Assembly: GCA_902470345.1 (NCBI GenBank)
Contig: CABRGB010000019.1
Location: 1-30,644, forward strand
Direction of reading: 5' to 3'
Length of the DNA stretch: 30,644 nt
From: an uncultured Collinsella sp.
Lineage (GTDB): Bacteria; Actinomycetota; Coriobacteriia; Coriobacteriales; Coriobacteriaceae
The position numbers were made by a program, and so were the translations under genes. Below the pieces are notes generated by a model that worked only from the letters and a program-made list of their open reading frames with translations, was not told the origin of the DNA and ran no database searches. This document shows positions 1-7,034 of this stretch, piece by piece (the first letter of the stretch is position 1; every line of letters begins with the position of its first letter).

Positions 1-1
1 G

Positions 2-349
2 TTTGCTGTGGGCGGCACCATGCCGCTCGCGCTGGTCTTTGTCTTTAGCTTGGCGTTGCTCATGTACCTGTTCTCGGTATCGTGCATCACGCACTTTATG
101 GACGTGGCACGCAGCCGCCATCCCAAGTCGATGGTACTCGCAAGTTCGGTTGAGCCCATGGCGTTTAACGTCGGCATCTCTTTTGGCACCGCAGTGGGCG
201 GCGCCGTGGTAAGCAGCGTTGGCATTGCGTACGTGGGCGCAGTGGGCGCCGCGTTCTCGCTTGTGGCCTGGGCCCTCACGCTGGTGACGATTAAGTTGGC
301 TCGCTGGGAGCGCAAGCGTCAATCAGCACAGCCCCGGATGCAGGCATAG
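2..349 (+). CDS. MFS transporter, C-terminal fragment (cut by window edge)
   Basis: The frame is open to the left edge, so only the last ~115 residues of the protein are present. They form alternating hydrophobic helices with small-residue-rich segments. The stretch around SSVEPMAFNVGISFGTAVGG resembles the late transmembrane helices of DHA1-type major facilitator drug or sugar exporters (AraJ/YdhP-like). A basic tail (ARWERKRQ) follows, as expected for a cytoplasmic C-terminus. The role would be proton-coupled export at the inner membrane, but the substrate cannot be read from this fragment. No clear terminator follows directly; the next structured DNA is the dyad pair at 441-495. Confidence 0.75.
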   Translation, partial: FAVGGTMPLALVFVFSLALLMYLFSVSCITHFMDVARSRHPKSMVLASSVEPMAFNVGISFGTAVGGAVVSSVGIAYVGAVGAAFSLVAWALTLVTIKLARWERKRQSAQPRMQA

Positions 350-440
350 GAGCGAACATAGCCCAAGGTGGCGAGCAACCGGTGAAAACCGTCCCATACG
401 AGTAGTGTTTATCCGCCTGCAAGCTCCAGCAGTGCTATTT

Positions 441-495
441 CGTGTATTTCAGATACACGCTTTTCTACGATTTCGTGTATCCGAAGTACACGAAA
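441..495. promoter_or_regulatory. pair of inverted repeats, possible operator pair
   Basis: Dyad 1 is CGTGTAT (441-447), 5-nt spacer, ATACACG (453-459). Dyad 2 is TTTCGTGTA (471-479), 7-nt spacer, TACACGAAA (487-495). Both begin with TTTCGTGTAT, and their centres are 33 bp apart, close to three helical turns, which suits a dimeric repressor binding one DNA face. The pair sits between two convergent gene ends, so no obvious target gene remains. Dyad 1 is followed by CTTTTCT and could instead act as a weak terminator for the MFS gene. Confidence 0.45.
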
Positions 496-513
496 TGCGC
501 GTGGGGTAACTCA

Positions 514-548
514 AAGGCGGCGACAGACGCATTGTCTGCCGCCGCCTT
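514..548. terminator. bidirectional hairpin terminator
   Basis: A 15-bp stem (514-528 with 534-548) has a 5-nt loop GCATT and a single G·U-type position. It lies 31 bp after the stop of the minus-strand EIIB fragment and between convergent genes, so it probably terminates that transcript. The T-tract is weak on both sides. Confidence 0.6.
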
Positions 549-579
549 CTACACCGGATTTTATAGATATGTGGGGCGT

Positions 580-813
580 TTATTCCATGTCCAGCAGCTC
601 GCGCATCTGGGTTGCGTAGTTAGATGCCATGTTGCCATAGACAATCTGCACGCCGCCGTTGACATGCACGATGCCACGCGCTTCGAGCTTTTCGGTAAAC
701 TCCGCATCATCAGCGACCTTGTCGCAATCGTTGAGCTGGATGCATAGACGAGTGAAGCGGGCCTCAACGGGCTTGATGCCGTCGCCGCCCACCGCCTCAA
801 CGCTGGCTAAGAA
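580..813 (-). pseudogene. remnant of a PTS EIIB (glucose/GlcNAc-type) domain
   Basis: The frame encodes about 78 residues resembling the EIIB domain of glucose-family phosphotransferase permeases. It has the ALGG-like VEAVGGDGIKPV start, a TRL segment (FTRLCIQLND), KVADDAEFTEKLEARGIV, and the closing GGVQIVYGNMASNYATQMRELL. In active EIIB the cysteine of the C-x-TRLR motif carries the phosphate. Here the corresponding position in EARFTRLC is Arg, so phosphotransfer through this domain is unlikely. The frame closes at a TAG at 853-855, and no EIIC domain precedes it. I read it as the decayed 3' end of a larger PTS gene cut off near the left edge of the restriction-modification island. A short expressed protein from the GTG at 792 cannot be excluded. 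Confidence 0.5.
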
Positions 814-1105
814 ATTGGGCTGGGTACAAACCCTCTTAGATTTAAATTGCCTCTATATGAAAGGATTTCGTCCTATGAAACGCGTATTGTTTGCACGTAA
901 TAAAGGGACGACATGCGGCTAGCACCGAACGCGACCTCAACCAGTCAACACGACAGCGGGCTATCAGCGGTGTCCTTTAACCAATAATGAAGACAGGCTC
1001 GTGATCAACGCTCCGAGCATCGAGCTGCCACGTATACAGGGACTGACCGGAATTAATGTCTTATCATATAGGCAACGTTTTCTCCAATGAACGGGAGACT
1101 TTAAT
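814..1105. other. gene-free stretch at the left edge of the restriction island
   Basis: About 290 bp without a convincing gene. Composition shifts to AT-richer DNA near 830-900. The last part carries the ribosome binding site GGGAG at 1093-1097 for the next gene and AT-rich DNA around 1055-1075 that may hold its promoter, although no clear -35/-10 pair stands out. A 15-codon frame at 875-922 is too short to support as a gene. Confidence 0.4.
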
Positions 1106-2371
1106 ATGCCCAACACCACCGTTATCAACCAGCCTCTAAACGGCAATCTTGGCGATTACCTTATCAGTTGTCTCGAAGACGCTGATTTTGATATAGCAAA
1201 TATCATAGTGGCCTTTGCAAAAAATAGCGGTGTTCTTAGGCTCAAGCCAGCTCTAGAGCAGTTCAAGGCTCGTGGCGCAGAAATCAATATTTTTGTCGGA
1301 ATTGACCTCGATGGCACATCATACGAAGCCCTGATCAGCTTGTCTAAGCTGGCCGACAAACTTTATGTCGTTCATACCGAATCTGACCAGACCTTCCATT
1401 CAAAGGTTTACAACTTCAAGAAAAAAGACAGGTCCATCGTCGTTGTTGGATCGAACAATCTAACTGCTGGTGGGCTCTGGACGAATCTTGAAAGCTGTTC
1501 CATCGAGCAGCTTGATCTGAGCAAGCAATCCGATCGATCCGTTCAACGCCAAATCGATTCATATATCAGTGATATTACTGAAATGCAAGGGCTATCCATG
1601 GAGATTAAATGCCAAGAGGATATTGAAACACTTCTCAAGGCTGGGTATGTCTCGAAAGAAGCCAAAACTCGAATTCGCAGGGAATCAGCGCGGAGACAGA
1701 TCTCTAAAGAAAGCCTTGACAGCATCAAACCATTCATCAGCCGTATTAAGGCCTCGCTTCCCCCAATTATGCCAGATGGGCAGCATAAGTCCGCTCTGCC
1801 CGATACGACCAAGGTAAAGATCAAGGCACGCCTTTATGCTTCCGAACCAACCCTCGACAAGCTCAACGGCGACGGTAACAGCATTTGGTTTGAAACTAGA
1901 AAGATGACTGGAGGCTCAAGAAATATCCTTGATTTGTCGAAAAAATCACTCGTAAAGCAGGGAGATCCGCAATACACCGCCTTTTCAATTGATGGCTCCA
2001 GCACCGAGATGAAGGGCGGAGTGCAGTTCTTTGGCATCGATCCGGCAAATACAAGTTCTTCAATCGACATTACCATTAACTACGACGGCGTTGACTATAA
2101 GGGAAACACAATTAAATATCCCACCGGCGATAAAGCTAACGGAACCTGGCGCCTACAAATCAAAGGTGAATCATCTGATGGGGAAAATATATTAGATTCC
2201 TTTGAGAGAGACTATCTAGTAAATAAGATTCTTGTTTTTACAAAAATCGACGAAAGATATTTCTTCATGTCGATATTTGATGCCTCTGACCTTAATGACT
2301 TTATCGATGTTTCGAAAGTCGTTGCCTATAATGGCAGCAACAGGAGATCAAGGCTGCTCGGACTATGGTAA
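1106..2371 (+). CDS. PLD-type nuclease, putative restriction endonuclease (BfiI/NgoFVII-like)
   Basis: The 421-residue protein has an N-terminal phospholipase D-type nuclease domain (about residues 10-160). Its single HKD-like motif is H98-x-K100 (FHSKVY) followed by GSNNLTAGG at 115-123. A single motif per chain means two chains must pair to build the active site, as in the metal-independent restriction enzyme BfiI. The C-terminal half (about 200-421) is unassigned and would be the DNA-recognition part by analogy. The gene ends 9 bp from the stop of a convergent two-methyltransferase operon, which strongly suggests a restriction role: cutting DNA that lacks the modification. The ATG has GGGAG 8 bp upstream. 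Codon use (ATA, AGA, AAA) is much more AT-rich than in the flanking genes, a sign of transfer. It could instead be a non-restriction PLD-family defence nuclease. Confidence 0.75.
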   Translation: MPNTTVINQPLNGNLGDYLISCLEDADFDIANIIVAFAKNSGVLRLKPALEQFKARGAEINIFVGIDLDGTSYEALISLSKLADKLYVVHTESDQTFHSKVYNFKKKDRSIVVVGSNNLTAGGLWTNLESCSIEQLDLSKQSDRSVQRQIDSYISDITEMQGLSMEIKCQEDIETLLKAGYVSKEAKTRIRRESARRQISKESLDSIKPFISRIKASLPPIMPDGQHKSALPDTTKVKIKARLYASEPTLDKLNGDGNSIWFETRKMTGGSRNILDLSKKSLVKQGDPQYTAFSIDGSSTEMKGGVQFFGIDPANTSSSIDITINYDGVDYKGNTIKYPTGDKANGTWRLQIKGESSDGENILDSFERDYLVNKILVFTKIDERYFFMSIFDASDLNDFIDVSKVVAYNGSNRRSRLLGLW

Positions 2372-2380
2372 AAAACTGCC

Positions 2381-3229
2381 CTAGAATCGCGTTATCCACT
2401 CCCTGTGTTTTTTTGGTTTATTACCACTGATTCCGCCTTTCGCTCCCCCAAAGACGAGTTCTTCTGATTGGCTCCCCAAAGGAATGCCCTCTGAAATGAA
2501 TAGCGGCGAATCGTTGAGCTTTTTAAAAGCCTCGACGAACACATTTAGATCGAAATTAAAGCCATAGCTCGTAGTACCCCGATATGGAGGATCGACATAA
2601 ACGACAGCAGGTTTGCCAATTTCGCTATACGCAAAATCTAGGATGTTTTCTTTCAGACAGGTTATCCCGTTGCCGCTTTTAACAAGTTCCCTCACGCGCC
2701 TATACAGGGTTTCTGGCGCGGGCTGCATTGGATTAGCTGGACTTTTTCGAACACTGCTGGCTGTCGGCTCCCAATAGTCGCGAAAAAACGCGTTGGACCA
2801 CTTGCCATTTTTGAGCCATATTTGCTTCCCCCCAAAAGAGCAGGATTGGAGAATAGGATATATATAACGCTCATCCCCCTTTAAAGGCTCATTTGCAAGT
2901 GCAGTCATATATGTCTTAATTTCTCGTTTATCTTTTGGAATTCTATCCAGCTCTTCTTTAAAGACTGCTAAATCGAATTCGCCTTCCCCTATGGCTTTCC
3001 AGAAGGTTCCCCAAGAGCTAGCATCTAGCATGGTGATTTGCTGAGGCTTAATACCCCTATTAAGAAGCTCTATCGTTATGGCCCCTGAACCGCAGCACAT
3101 ATCATAGAACTGTACAATTCCGTTGTCTTCGGGGTAAACAGACAACAGTCTATCTACTATTTGACCAGCAATTCGCTGCTTGCCGCCTTGATAACAGCAA
3201 GGCACACGCAATTGAACCGTTTTGCTCAT
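2381..3229 (-). CDS. Dam-type (D12 class) DNA adenine N6-methyltransferase
   Basis: The 282-residue protein has the layout of Dam/MboI-type alpha-class adenine methyltransferases. It starts with PCCYQGGKQRIA (12-15 in the QGGK position of the first motif), has DMCCGSGA as the S-adenosylmethionine-binding loop (43-50) and DPPY at 213-216 as the catalytic motif. It would transfer a methyl group to N6 of adenine and protect host DNA from the neighbouring nuclease. Its ATG overlaps the stop of the upstream methyltransferase by one base (TAATG), with AGAGGTGG just before it, so the two are translationally coupled. A second modification enzyme fits an asymmetric target in which each strand needs its own methylase, as in type IIS systems; that is inference. 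The GC content is low relative to the chromosome. Confidence 0.85.
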   Translation of the reverse strand: MSKTVQLRVPCCYQGGKQRIAGQIVDRLLSVYPEDNGIVQFYDMCCGSGAITIELLNRGIKPQQITMLDASSWGTFWKAIGEGEFDLAVFKEELDRIPKDKREIKTYMTALANEPLKGDERYIYPILQSCSFGGKQIWLKNGKWSNAFFRDYWEPTASSVRKSPANPMQPAPETLYRRVRELVKSGNGITCLKENILDFAYSEIGKPAVVYVDPPYRGTTSYGFNFDLNVFVEAFKKLNDSPLFISEGIPLGSQSEELVFGGAKGGISGNKPKKHREWITRF

Positions 3230-4548
3230 TAGCCCACCTCTGGACGCTTATTTCGAATAAGAATACGGGCATAGGAGCGTTTCCCATTTATAACCCCCAC
3301 ACCGCCCTTGTCATTCATATGGCGTTTATAACCGACCAGCTTCAATGTTTCCGGATTTGAATTAGCACGGACGTTGCCATTGGCCAACATTAAAATATCA
3401 AACTGGTCTGGATCGTATTTATCCAAGAACGTTATTGGCACACCCATTATTCCTGGGTAATCGTATGGGATATTCGCGGTACGCGACACGTTAATGGCAT
3501 TGTAATTATCAAAAGTTGGGTAATCTTGAGAGTTATACGCTTTTGATAGCTCGAGCCCTTTATGGCGCTGCGTCATGTCAAGATTCGTATACCAGCGAAT
3601 ACCCTTTACTTTTATATACCGTCTTCCGTCATCATCGCATCCACAACCAGCCGCTTGAAGCGGATAAGTGCTAGGAACATAGAATTTTCTATCCCCTGAA
3701 TGAATACTTGCCCCGAGCCATATTTTATTATCTCGAATCAGCGGGAACACTTCCTTATAGGTAGCTGCGTTAATGTTTCCAATAATTAGGAATTTCTTTT
3801 CTTTTGAAATTAGAGTGCCAATGAAGTCCCTAAATAACGAAAAGGGCGGATTAGTAACAACAACATCAGAGGAATCCAATAAAGAGAGACATTCACTTGA
3901 ACGAAAATCCCCGTCGCCGTCAAGCAACTCAATAGAGTTTCCCGGCAAAGAAAACAGGCTTTCGGGAATAAACGTATTGTGGTCAGTCTGAATGTTGTCG
4001 TCATCAACAAACGTAACAACAGCTTTGTAGGCTCTCCTACACCCAACGGCACGCGAGACAAACAGTTTATCGACCGAACACTCATTTCTAGATAATGAAG
4101 AATATTGATAGCAGGTAGCGATTAACCTCCTGATTTTTAGTTCATTAAAATGCAAAACAAAGTACTTGAAGAAATTTGACTCAAAGGGGTCATCGCAATT
4201 GCATAGGACCACTTTGTCTTCAAAGCAATTTTTATAAAAGCAAAGTTCCGCCTCGATATCGCAAAGCTGGGTATAAAATTCGTCTTTTTTTGCTACCCCA
4301 GCGCGGTTAAGCTCTGCGTTTCCGCGCAATTCATCCGGCACAATCGCCTTGTCATCTTTAGCCGAACCAGAATATAAAATGCCATTCGTATCCAGCTTCA
4401 TCTCAAATGGCATCCCCTGCTCGCGAACCACTGCTTTCAAAAAAGCACTTACGCCCGCAGAAAGGCTAATGCCAAGTTCATCAAACACAGCGTTAGCAGC
4501 GTCTTTTAGCTTAGGATCAATTCGTACCGTAGTAGCTGGTGCCTTCAC
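3229..4548 (-). CDS. RelB/DinJ-like antitoxin domain fused to EcoRI-type adenine methyltransferase
   Basis: The 439-residue protein has two recognisable parts. Residues 1-52 read like a RelB/DinJ antitoxin N-terminus (TTVRIDPKLKDAANAVFDEL, GISLSAGVSAFLKAVV), a ribbon-helix-helix DNA-binding dimer. From about residue 85 it matches the EcoRI modification-methylase family: the segment NCDDPFESNFFKYF at 117-130 and the catalytic TNPPF at 232-236 followed by SLFRDFI. The enzyme would methylate adenine at N6. The GTG start at 4548 has AGAGG about 6 bp upstream, and no ATG in the antitoxin part has a comparable site. There is no toxin gene beside it. A palindrome at 4569-4593 lies just upstream and is a natural target for the N-terminal domain, so the methylase may repress its own operon in the way controller proteins do elsewhere. 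The fusion could in principle be an assembly artefact, but the frame is continuous. Confidence 0.85.
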   Translation of the reverse strand: MKAPATTVRIDPKLKDAANAVFDELGISLSAGVSAFLKAVVREQGMPFEMKLDTNGILYSGSAKDDKAIVPDELRGNAELNRAGVAKKDEFYTQLCDIEAELCFYKNCFEDKVVLCNCDDPFESNFFKYFVLHFNELKIRRLIATCYQYSSLSRNECSVDKLFVSRAVGCRRAYKAVVTFVDDDNIQTDHNTFIPESLFSLPGNSIELLDGDGDFRSSECLSLLDSSDVVVTNPPFSLFRDFIGTLISKEKKFLIIGNINAATYKEVFPLIRDNKIWLGASIHSGDRKFYVPSTYPLQAAGCGCDDDGRRYIKVKGIRWYTNLDMTQRHKGLELSKAYNSQDYPTFDNYNAINVSRTANIPYDYPGIMGVPITFLDKYDPDQFDILMLANGNVRANSNPETLKLVGYKRHMNDKGGVGVINGKRSYARILIRNKRPEVG

Positions 4549-4568
4549 GTTCGCCTCTTTAATTCAAT

Positions 4569-4593
4569 CATTACATAGACATACATTGTAATG
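4569..4593. promoter_or_regulatory. palindrome, likely operator of the methyltransferase operon
   Basis: The arms CATTACA (4569-4575) and TGTAATG (4587-4593) flank an 11-bp spacer, 20 bp upstream of the GTG start. Read on the minus strand, the right part contains TATGTAAT, a possible -10 hexamer, so a bound ribbon-helix-helix protein would block transcription. No good -35 is visible. Confidence 0.5.
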
Positions 4594-4855
4594 CGCTTTT
4601 CGATTAACGTCCCTTGCCGTGTCTTTCATAATCGTTCTTTATAAAGAAAGGATAGTAAGCCTTGTTAAGGCAGCCAGCGATCCCGGCAACCAGGTTCTCT
4701 GAGAATAACGGGGTACCCCAAATCCCATGTTGGCAGTTTGATACCCTCGGCTCCAATAACACTTCGTTTTTACTTGAAGCCGTACGCGCATGTGTGCATA
4801 TTGGTAGTCCCATCAACAAAGAACCGTCTAGGTCATAACTCAAGAAAGGTTCAGA
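4594..4855. other. gene-free right edge of the restriction island
   Basis: This AT-richer stretch separates the methyltransferase operon from the phosphatase gene. It contains a perfect 14-bp palindrome TTCTTTATAAAGAA at 4635-4648. A candidate plus-strand promoter, TTGAAG (4774-4779) and CATATT (4797-4802) with a 17-bp spacer, could drive the phosphatase. Composition returns to GC-rich near 4900, inside the start of the phosphatase gene. Confidence 0.4.
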
Positions 4856-5302
4856 TTGGTAAAGTGTCTTTTTATCTGCCATGGGAACATCTGTCGCTCG
4901 ACGATGGCTGAGTCGGTGTTTACCGAGCTGGTGCGGCGCGCCGGGCGCGCGGGCGAGTTTGTCGTTGATTCCGCTGCGACCTCGACCGAGGAGATCGGCA
5001 ACCCGCCACACCACGGTACCGTTGCCAAGCTGCGCGAGGTCGGGATTCCCGTCGTTGCGCACCGTGCCCGCCAGGTGCGTCGCGCGGAGTATGGCGACTG
5101 GGATCGCATTGTCTATATGGATGCCGAGAACGCGCGTGGCCTGCGTCGCATCTTTGGCGACGACCCCGACGGCAAGATTACGCGCTTACTCGATTGGGCC
5201 GAGCGCCCCAGCGACGTGGCCGACCCCTGGTACACCGGCAATTTCGATGCCACGTACCGCGACGTACTCGCCGGTTGCACCGCTATGCTTGAGCAGCTGT
5301 AG
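4856..5302 (+). CDS. low-molecular-weight protein-tyrosine phosphatase
   Basis: The 148-residue protein carries the family's active-site loop C8-HGNIC-R14-ST, in which Cys8 attacks the phosphotyrosine and Arg14 binds phosphate. The general-acid DPWY motif is at 123-126. Length is typical for the family. It removes phosphate from protein tyrosines (or arginines in some Gram-positives) in the cytoplasm, often acting on exopolysaccharide kinases, but no such kinase gene is nearby. The start is a TTG with AGAAAGG 6 bp upstream (4843-4849); upstream ATGs are out of frame. The first 15 codons are AT-rich like the island while the rest is GC-rich, so the island junction probably lies inside the 5' end of this gene. 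Confidence 0.88.
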   Translation: MVKCLFICHGNICRSTMAESVFTELVRRAGRAGEFVVDSAATSTEEIGNPPHHGTVAKLREVGIPVVAHRARQVRRAEYGDWDRIVYMDAENARGLRRIFGDDPDGKITRLLDWAERPSDVADPWYTGNFDATYRDVLAGCTAMLEQL

Positions 5303-5345
5303 GCGCTCGGGCGGCACGGGCACACGGGCCACGCCATCGGCATAA

Positions 5346-5443
5346 AACGAGCGTGGATTTTCTCCCACTTTGAGCGTTCGAGGGCGCTCTAAACGGGAGA
5401 AAATCCACGCTCGTTATCTCGGTGGGAGAAAACCCACGCTCAT
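5346..5443. repeat. inverted-repeat element with a third partial copy
   Basis: Two perfect 21-bp arms (5346-5366 and 5395-5415) read GAGCGTGGATTTTCTCCC and its complement. They enclose a smaller hairpin (GAGCG/CGCTC) inside the loop. A third copy in the orientation of the right arm, with one change (AACCC for AATCC), lies at 5424-5443 and itself folds as GTGGG-AGAAAA-CCCAC. It sits between the convergent phosphatase and ATPase genes, where it could terminate both. Confidence 0.7.
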
Positions 5444-5445
5444 GA

Positions 5446-5476
5446 ATGTGACAAAGGGACAGTCCCTTTGTCACAT
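5446..5476. repeat. 31-bp dispersed palindrome, copy 1
   Basis: The arms ATGTGACAAAGGGAC (5446-5460) and its exact complement (5462-5476) are separated by one base. The same palindrome recurs at 6995-7025 and, with two changed positions per arm, at 18772-18802. It resembles REP/REPIN-type elements that are mobilised in trans; no transposase is present in the window. Confidence 0.85.
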
Positions 5477-5488
5477 CCGGGACTGGCC

Positions 5489-6850
5489 CTAGACCGGCTT
5501 GACCTCCAACTTTATCCCCTCGGCACAGGAGTCGCCCAAAACATCCGAAAGGGCCCAGGTCGCATATAGCGGCAAATAGAGAACCGCTCCGTTGCGCTCA
5601 ACGTTGCCTCTCGAGAAAACAATCCCGAGCCTTACGCCATATTCAGCCGTATCAAGCACATGACCGAGCGCAGCGTGCGCGTGGTAATAGGAGCCCGATT
5701 TAACCTCGATCGGAACAGCCGTCCCATCCGGCCCATCGACCACAAAGTCCACTTCACCGCGCTTTTTTGTCTGATAGTAGTAAAGCTGGCGATTTTGGGC
5801 AGCCAGCTGCTGGGCCACCACGTTTTCGTAAATGCCGCCCAGGTTGGGCTCCTTGCTATCAAGATACGCCGCTTGGGCGACTCCAACGGGGTAGCGCGCC
5901 ATCAACATGCCCGTATCCGATTGATATAGCTTGAACTGCGATGGTCGTGCCGTCTTGAGCAGGGGCGATTTTGGCTCGGTTACGATATCGGCTTTGAGAG
6001 CAACGCCGGCATCGACAAGCCATACAAAATCTCGCTGATACTTCTCGTAGTGCGCCTTAGGATCAATGGAATTGAGCACGAAGCGCTTGTTTTCGCCCTC
6101 GAGCATAATAGGGAGCTGATCGTAGATGCTCTGCGCCTGAAGGGCTCGCCCGCTTGCATACTTGGAGATATCCCGCCGGTACTGTTCGTTGAGCTCTGAC
6201 TGCAGCTGACGAACAGAGGCAAGGTCGCCCCGCGTGTCAAGAAAACGCTGCACGACCTCCGGCATTCCGCCGACAACGGTATAGGTCCTGAAGTTTGCCA
6301 TCATCGCGTCATGAATGTAATCAGGAATGGGCCTCTCGCTGATACACGCGTCACGTATCGTTTGACGAGCCCCCTCGCTCACCCCGATTGCCCAGCAAAA
6401 CTCCTCAAAATCGAGCGGGAACATCCTAAGCTCGTGGACATACCCCACGGGATAGGACCTGACGCCCTTGAACTGAGTCCCGAGCATTGACCCCGAAAAC
6501 GCCCAACGGCACCTCCCGTCCTCAACAAGGAACTTTGCCATCGTCATGATGTCGGGGGCCTCTTGGACCTCATCGATAAACACGAGCGTTTTGCCTGGTG
6601 CAATCGACTTTCCCGAAAGAAGCGTCACCCTGCTGATGAAATCATCGGCATCCCGCGCCTCGAGAAGAGCATCTTTTGCCTGGCGATTTTCCATGAGGTT
6701 AAGCTCGATGTAGGTTGCATGGTTGGCTTTGCCAAATGCGCGAATCGAATAGCTTTTGCCAATCTGGCGAGAACCCGTAATGAACAAGGCCTTTTGCTCG
6801 GAAGACTTCAGCCAACGCTCCAGCTCTGCCGCTATTTTCCTGCGCAGCAT
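5489..6850 (-). CDS. AAA+ ATPase with C-terminal DUF4143 domain
   Basis: The 453-residue protein starts with an AAA_14-type ATPase domain: Walker A GSRQIGKS at about 26-33 and Walker B FIDE at about 91-94. It continues with the DUF4143 domain, in which the segment GEVDFVVDGPDGTAVPIEVK resembles the D-E-x-K core of PD-(D/E)XK nuclease-like folds. This family is abundant in gut bacteria and archaea; its cellular role is unknown, and links to defence or DNA handling remain unproven. I chose the ATG at 6850 because GAGGGGAG lies 5 bp upstream; the ATG seven codons earlier has no such site and overlaps an upstream iteron. It converges on the phosphatase gene. Confidence 0.85.
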   Translation of the reverse strand: MLRRKIAAELERWLKSSEQKALFITGSRQIGKSYSIRAFGKANHATYIELNLMENRQAKDALLEARDADDFISRVTLLSGKSIAPGKTLVFIDEVQEAPDIMTMAKFLVEDGRCRWAFSGSMLGTQFKGVRSYPVGYVHELRMFPLDFEEFCWAIGVSEGARQTIRDACISERPIPDYIHDAMMANFRTYTVVGGMPEVVQRFLDTRGDLASVRQLQSELNEQYRRDISKYASGRALQAQSIYDQLPIMLEGENKRFVLNSIDPKAHYEKYQRDFVWLVDAGVALKADIVTEPKSPLLKTARPSQFKLYQSDTGMLMARYPVGVAQAAYLDSKEPNLGGIYENVVAQQLAAQNRQLYYYQTKKRGEVDFVVDGPDGTAVPIEVKSGSYYHAHAALGHVLDTAEYGVRLGIVFSRGNVERNGAVLYLPLYATWALSDVLGDSCAEGIKLEVKPV

Positions 6851-6870
6851 AGGCTCTCCCCTCGGTGTCA

Positions 6871-6957
6871 TCGAATGAAATGCAAAGTTTTATATGCTTG
6901 ATTATCGATGAAGTGTAGAATTTTTAGAACCTAAAATCGGATGAAATGCAGAGATTT
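6871..6957. repeat. three direct iterons with exact 33-bp period upstream of the AAA ATPase
   Basis: The motif ATGAARTGYARARWTTT occurs at 6875, 6908 and 6941. The exact 33-bp period is close to three DNA turns. The array lies immediately upstream of the minus-strand ATPase start. This spacing suggests cooperative binding of a regulator, possibly the ATPase or a partner, on one DNA face. Confidence 0.65.
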
Positions 6958-6994
6958 GAGATTACAAGCACAATAGAAGGAGCACCACCGGCGA

Positions 6995-7025
6995 ATGTGA
7001 CAAAGGGACTGTCCCTTTGTCACAT
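6995..7025. repeat. 31-bp dispersed palindrome, copy 2
   Basis: Arms identical to those of the copy at 5446, with T instead of A as the single central base. It lies just after the stop of the TIGR04076 gene and upstream of the ATPase iterons, so it could also serve as a terminator. Confidence 0.85.
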
Positions 7026-7034
7026 TGCGCTCAA

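Noticed and set aside
442..747. Plus-strand 101-codon frame across the dyads and the EIIB remnant.
   Set aside because: It is antisense to the EIIB-like frame, has no ribosome binding site and has no protein-like composition.
875..922. 15-codon frame MKRVLFARNKGTTCG preceded by AAAGGA.
   Set aside because: Too short, with no conservation evidence and no downstream attenuator structure.
4604..4870. Minus-strand open frame of about 92 codons starting ATGGCAGATAAAAAG, ahead of the methyltransferase operon.
   Set aside because: No ribosome binding site and no recognised domain. It overlaps the 5' end of the phosphatase gene on the other strand, and its upstream extension is plainly antisense to that gene.
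5346..5476. Possible CRISPR array because of repeated GAGCGTGGATTTTCTCCC and neighbouring repeats.
   Set aside because: Repeats are inverted as well as direct, spacers are unequal, there are only three copies and no cas genes are present.
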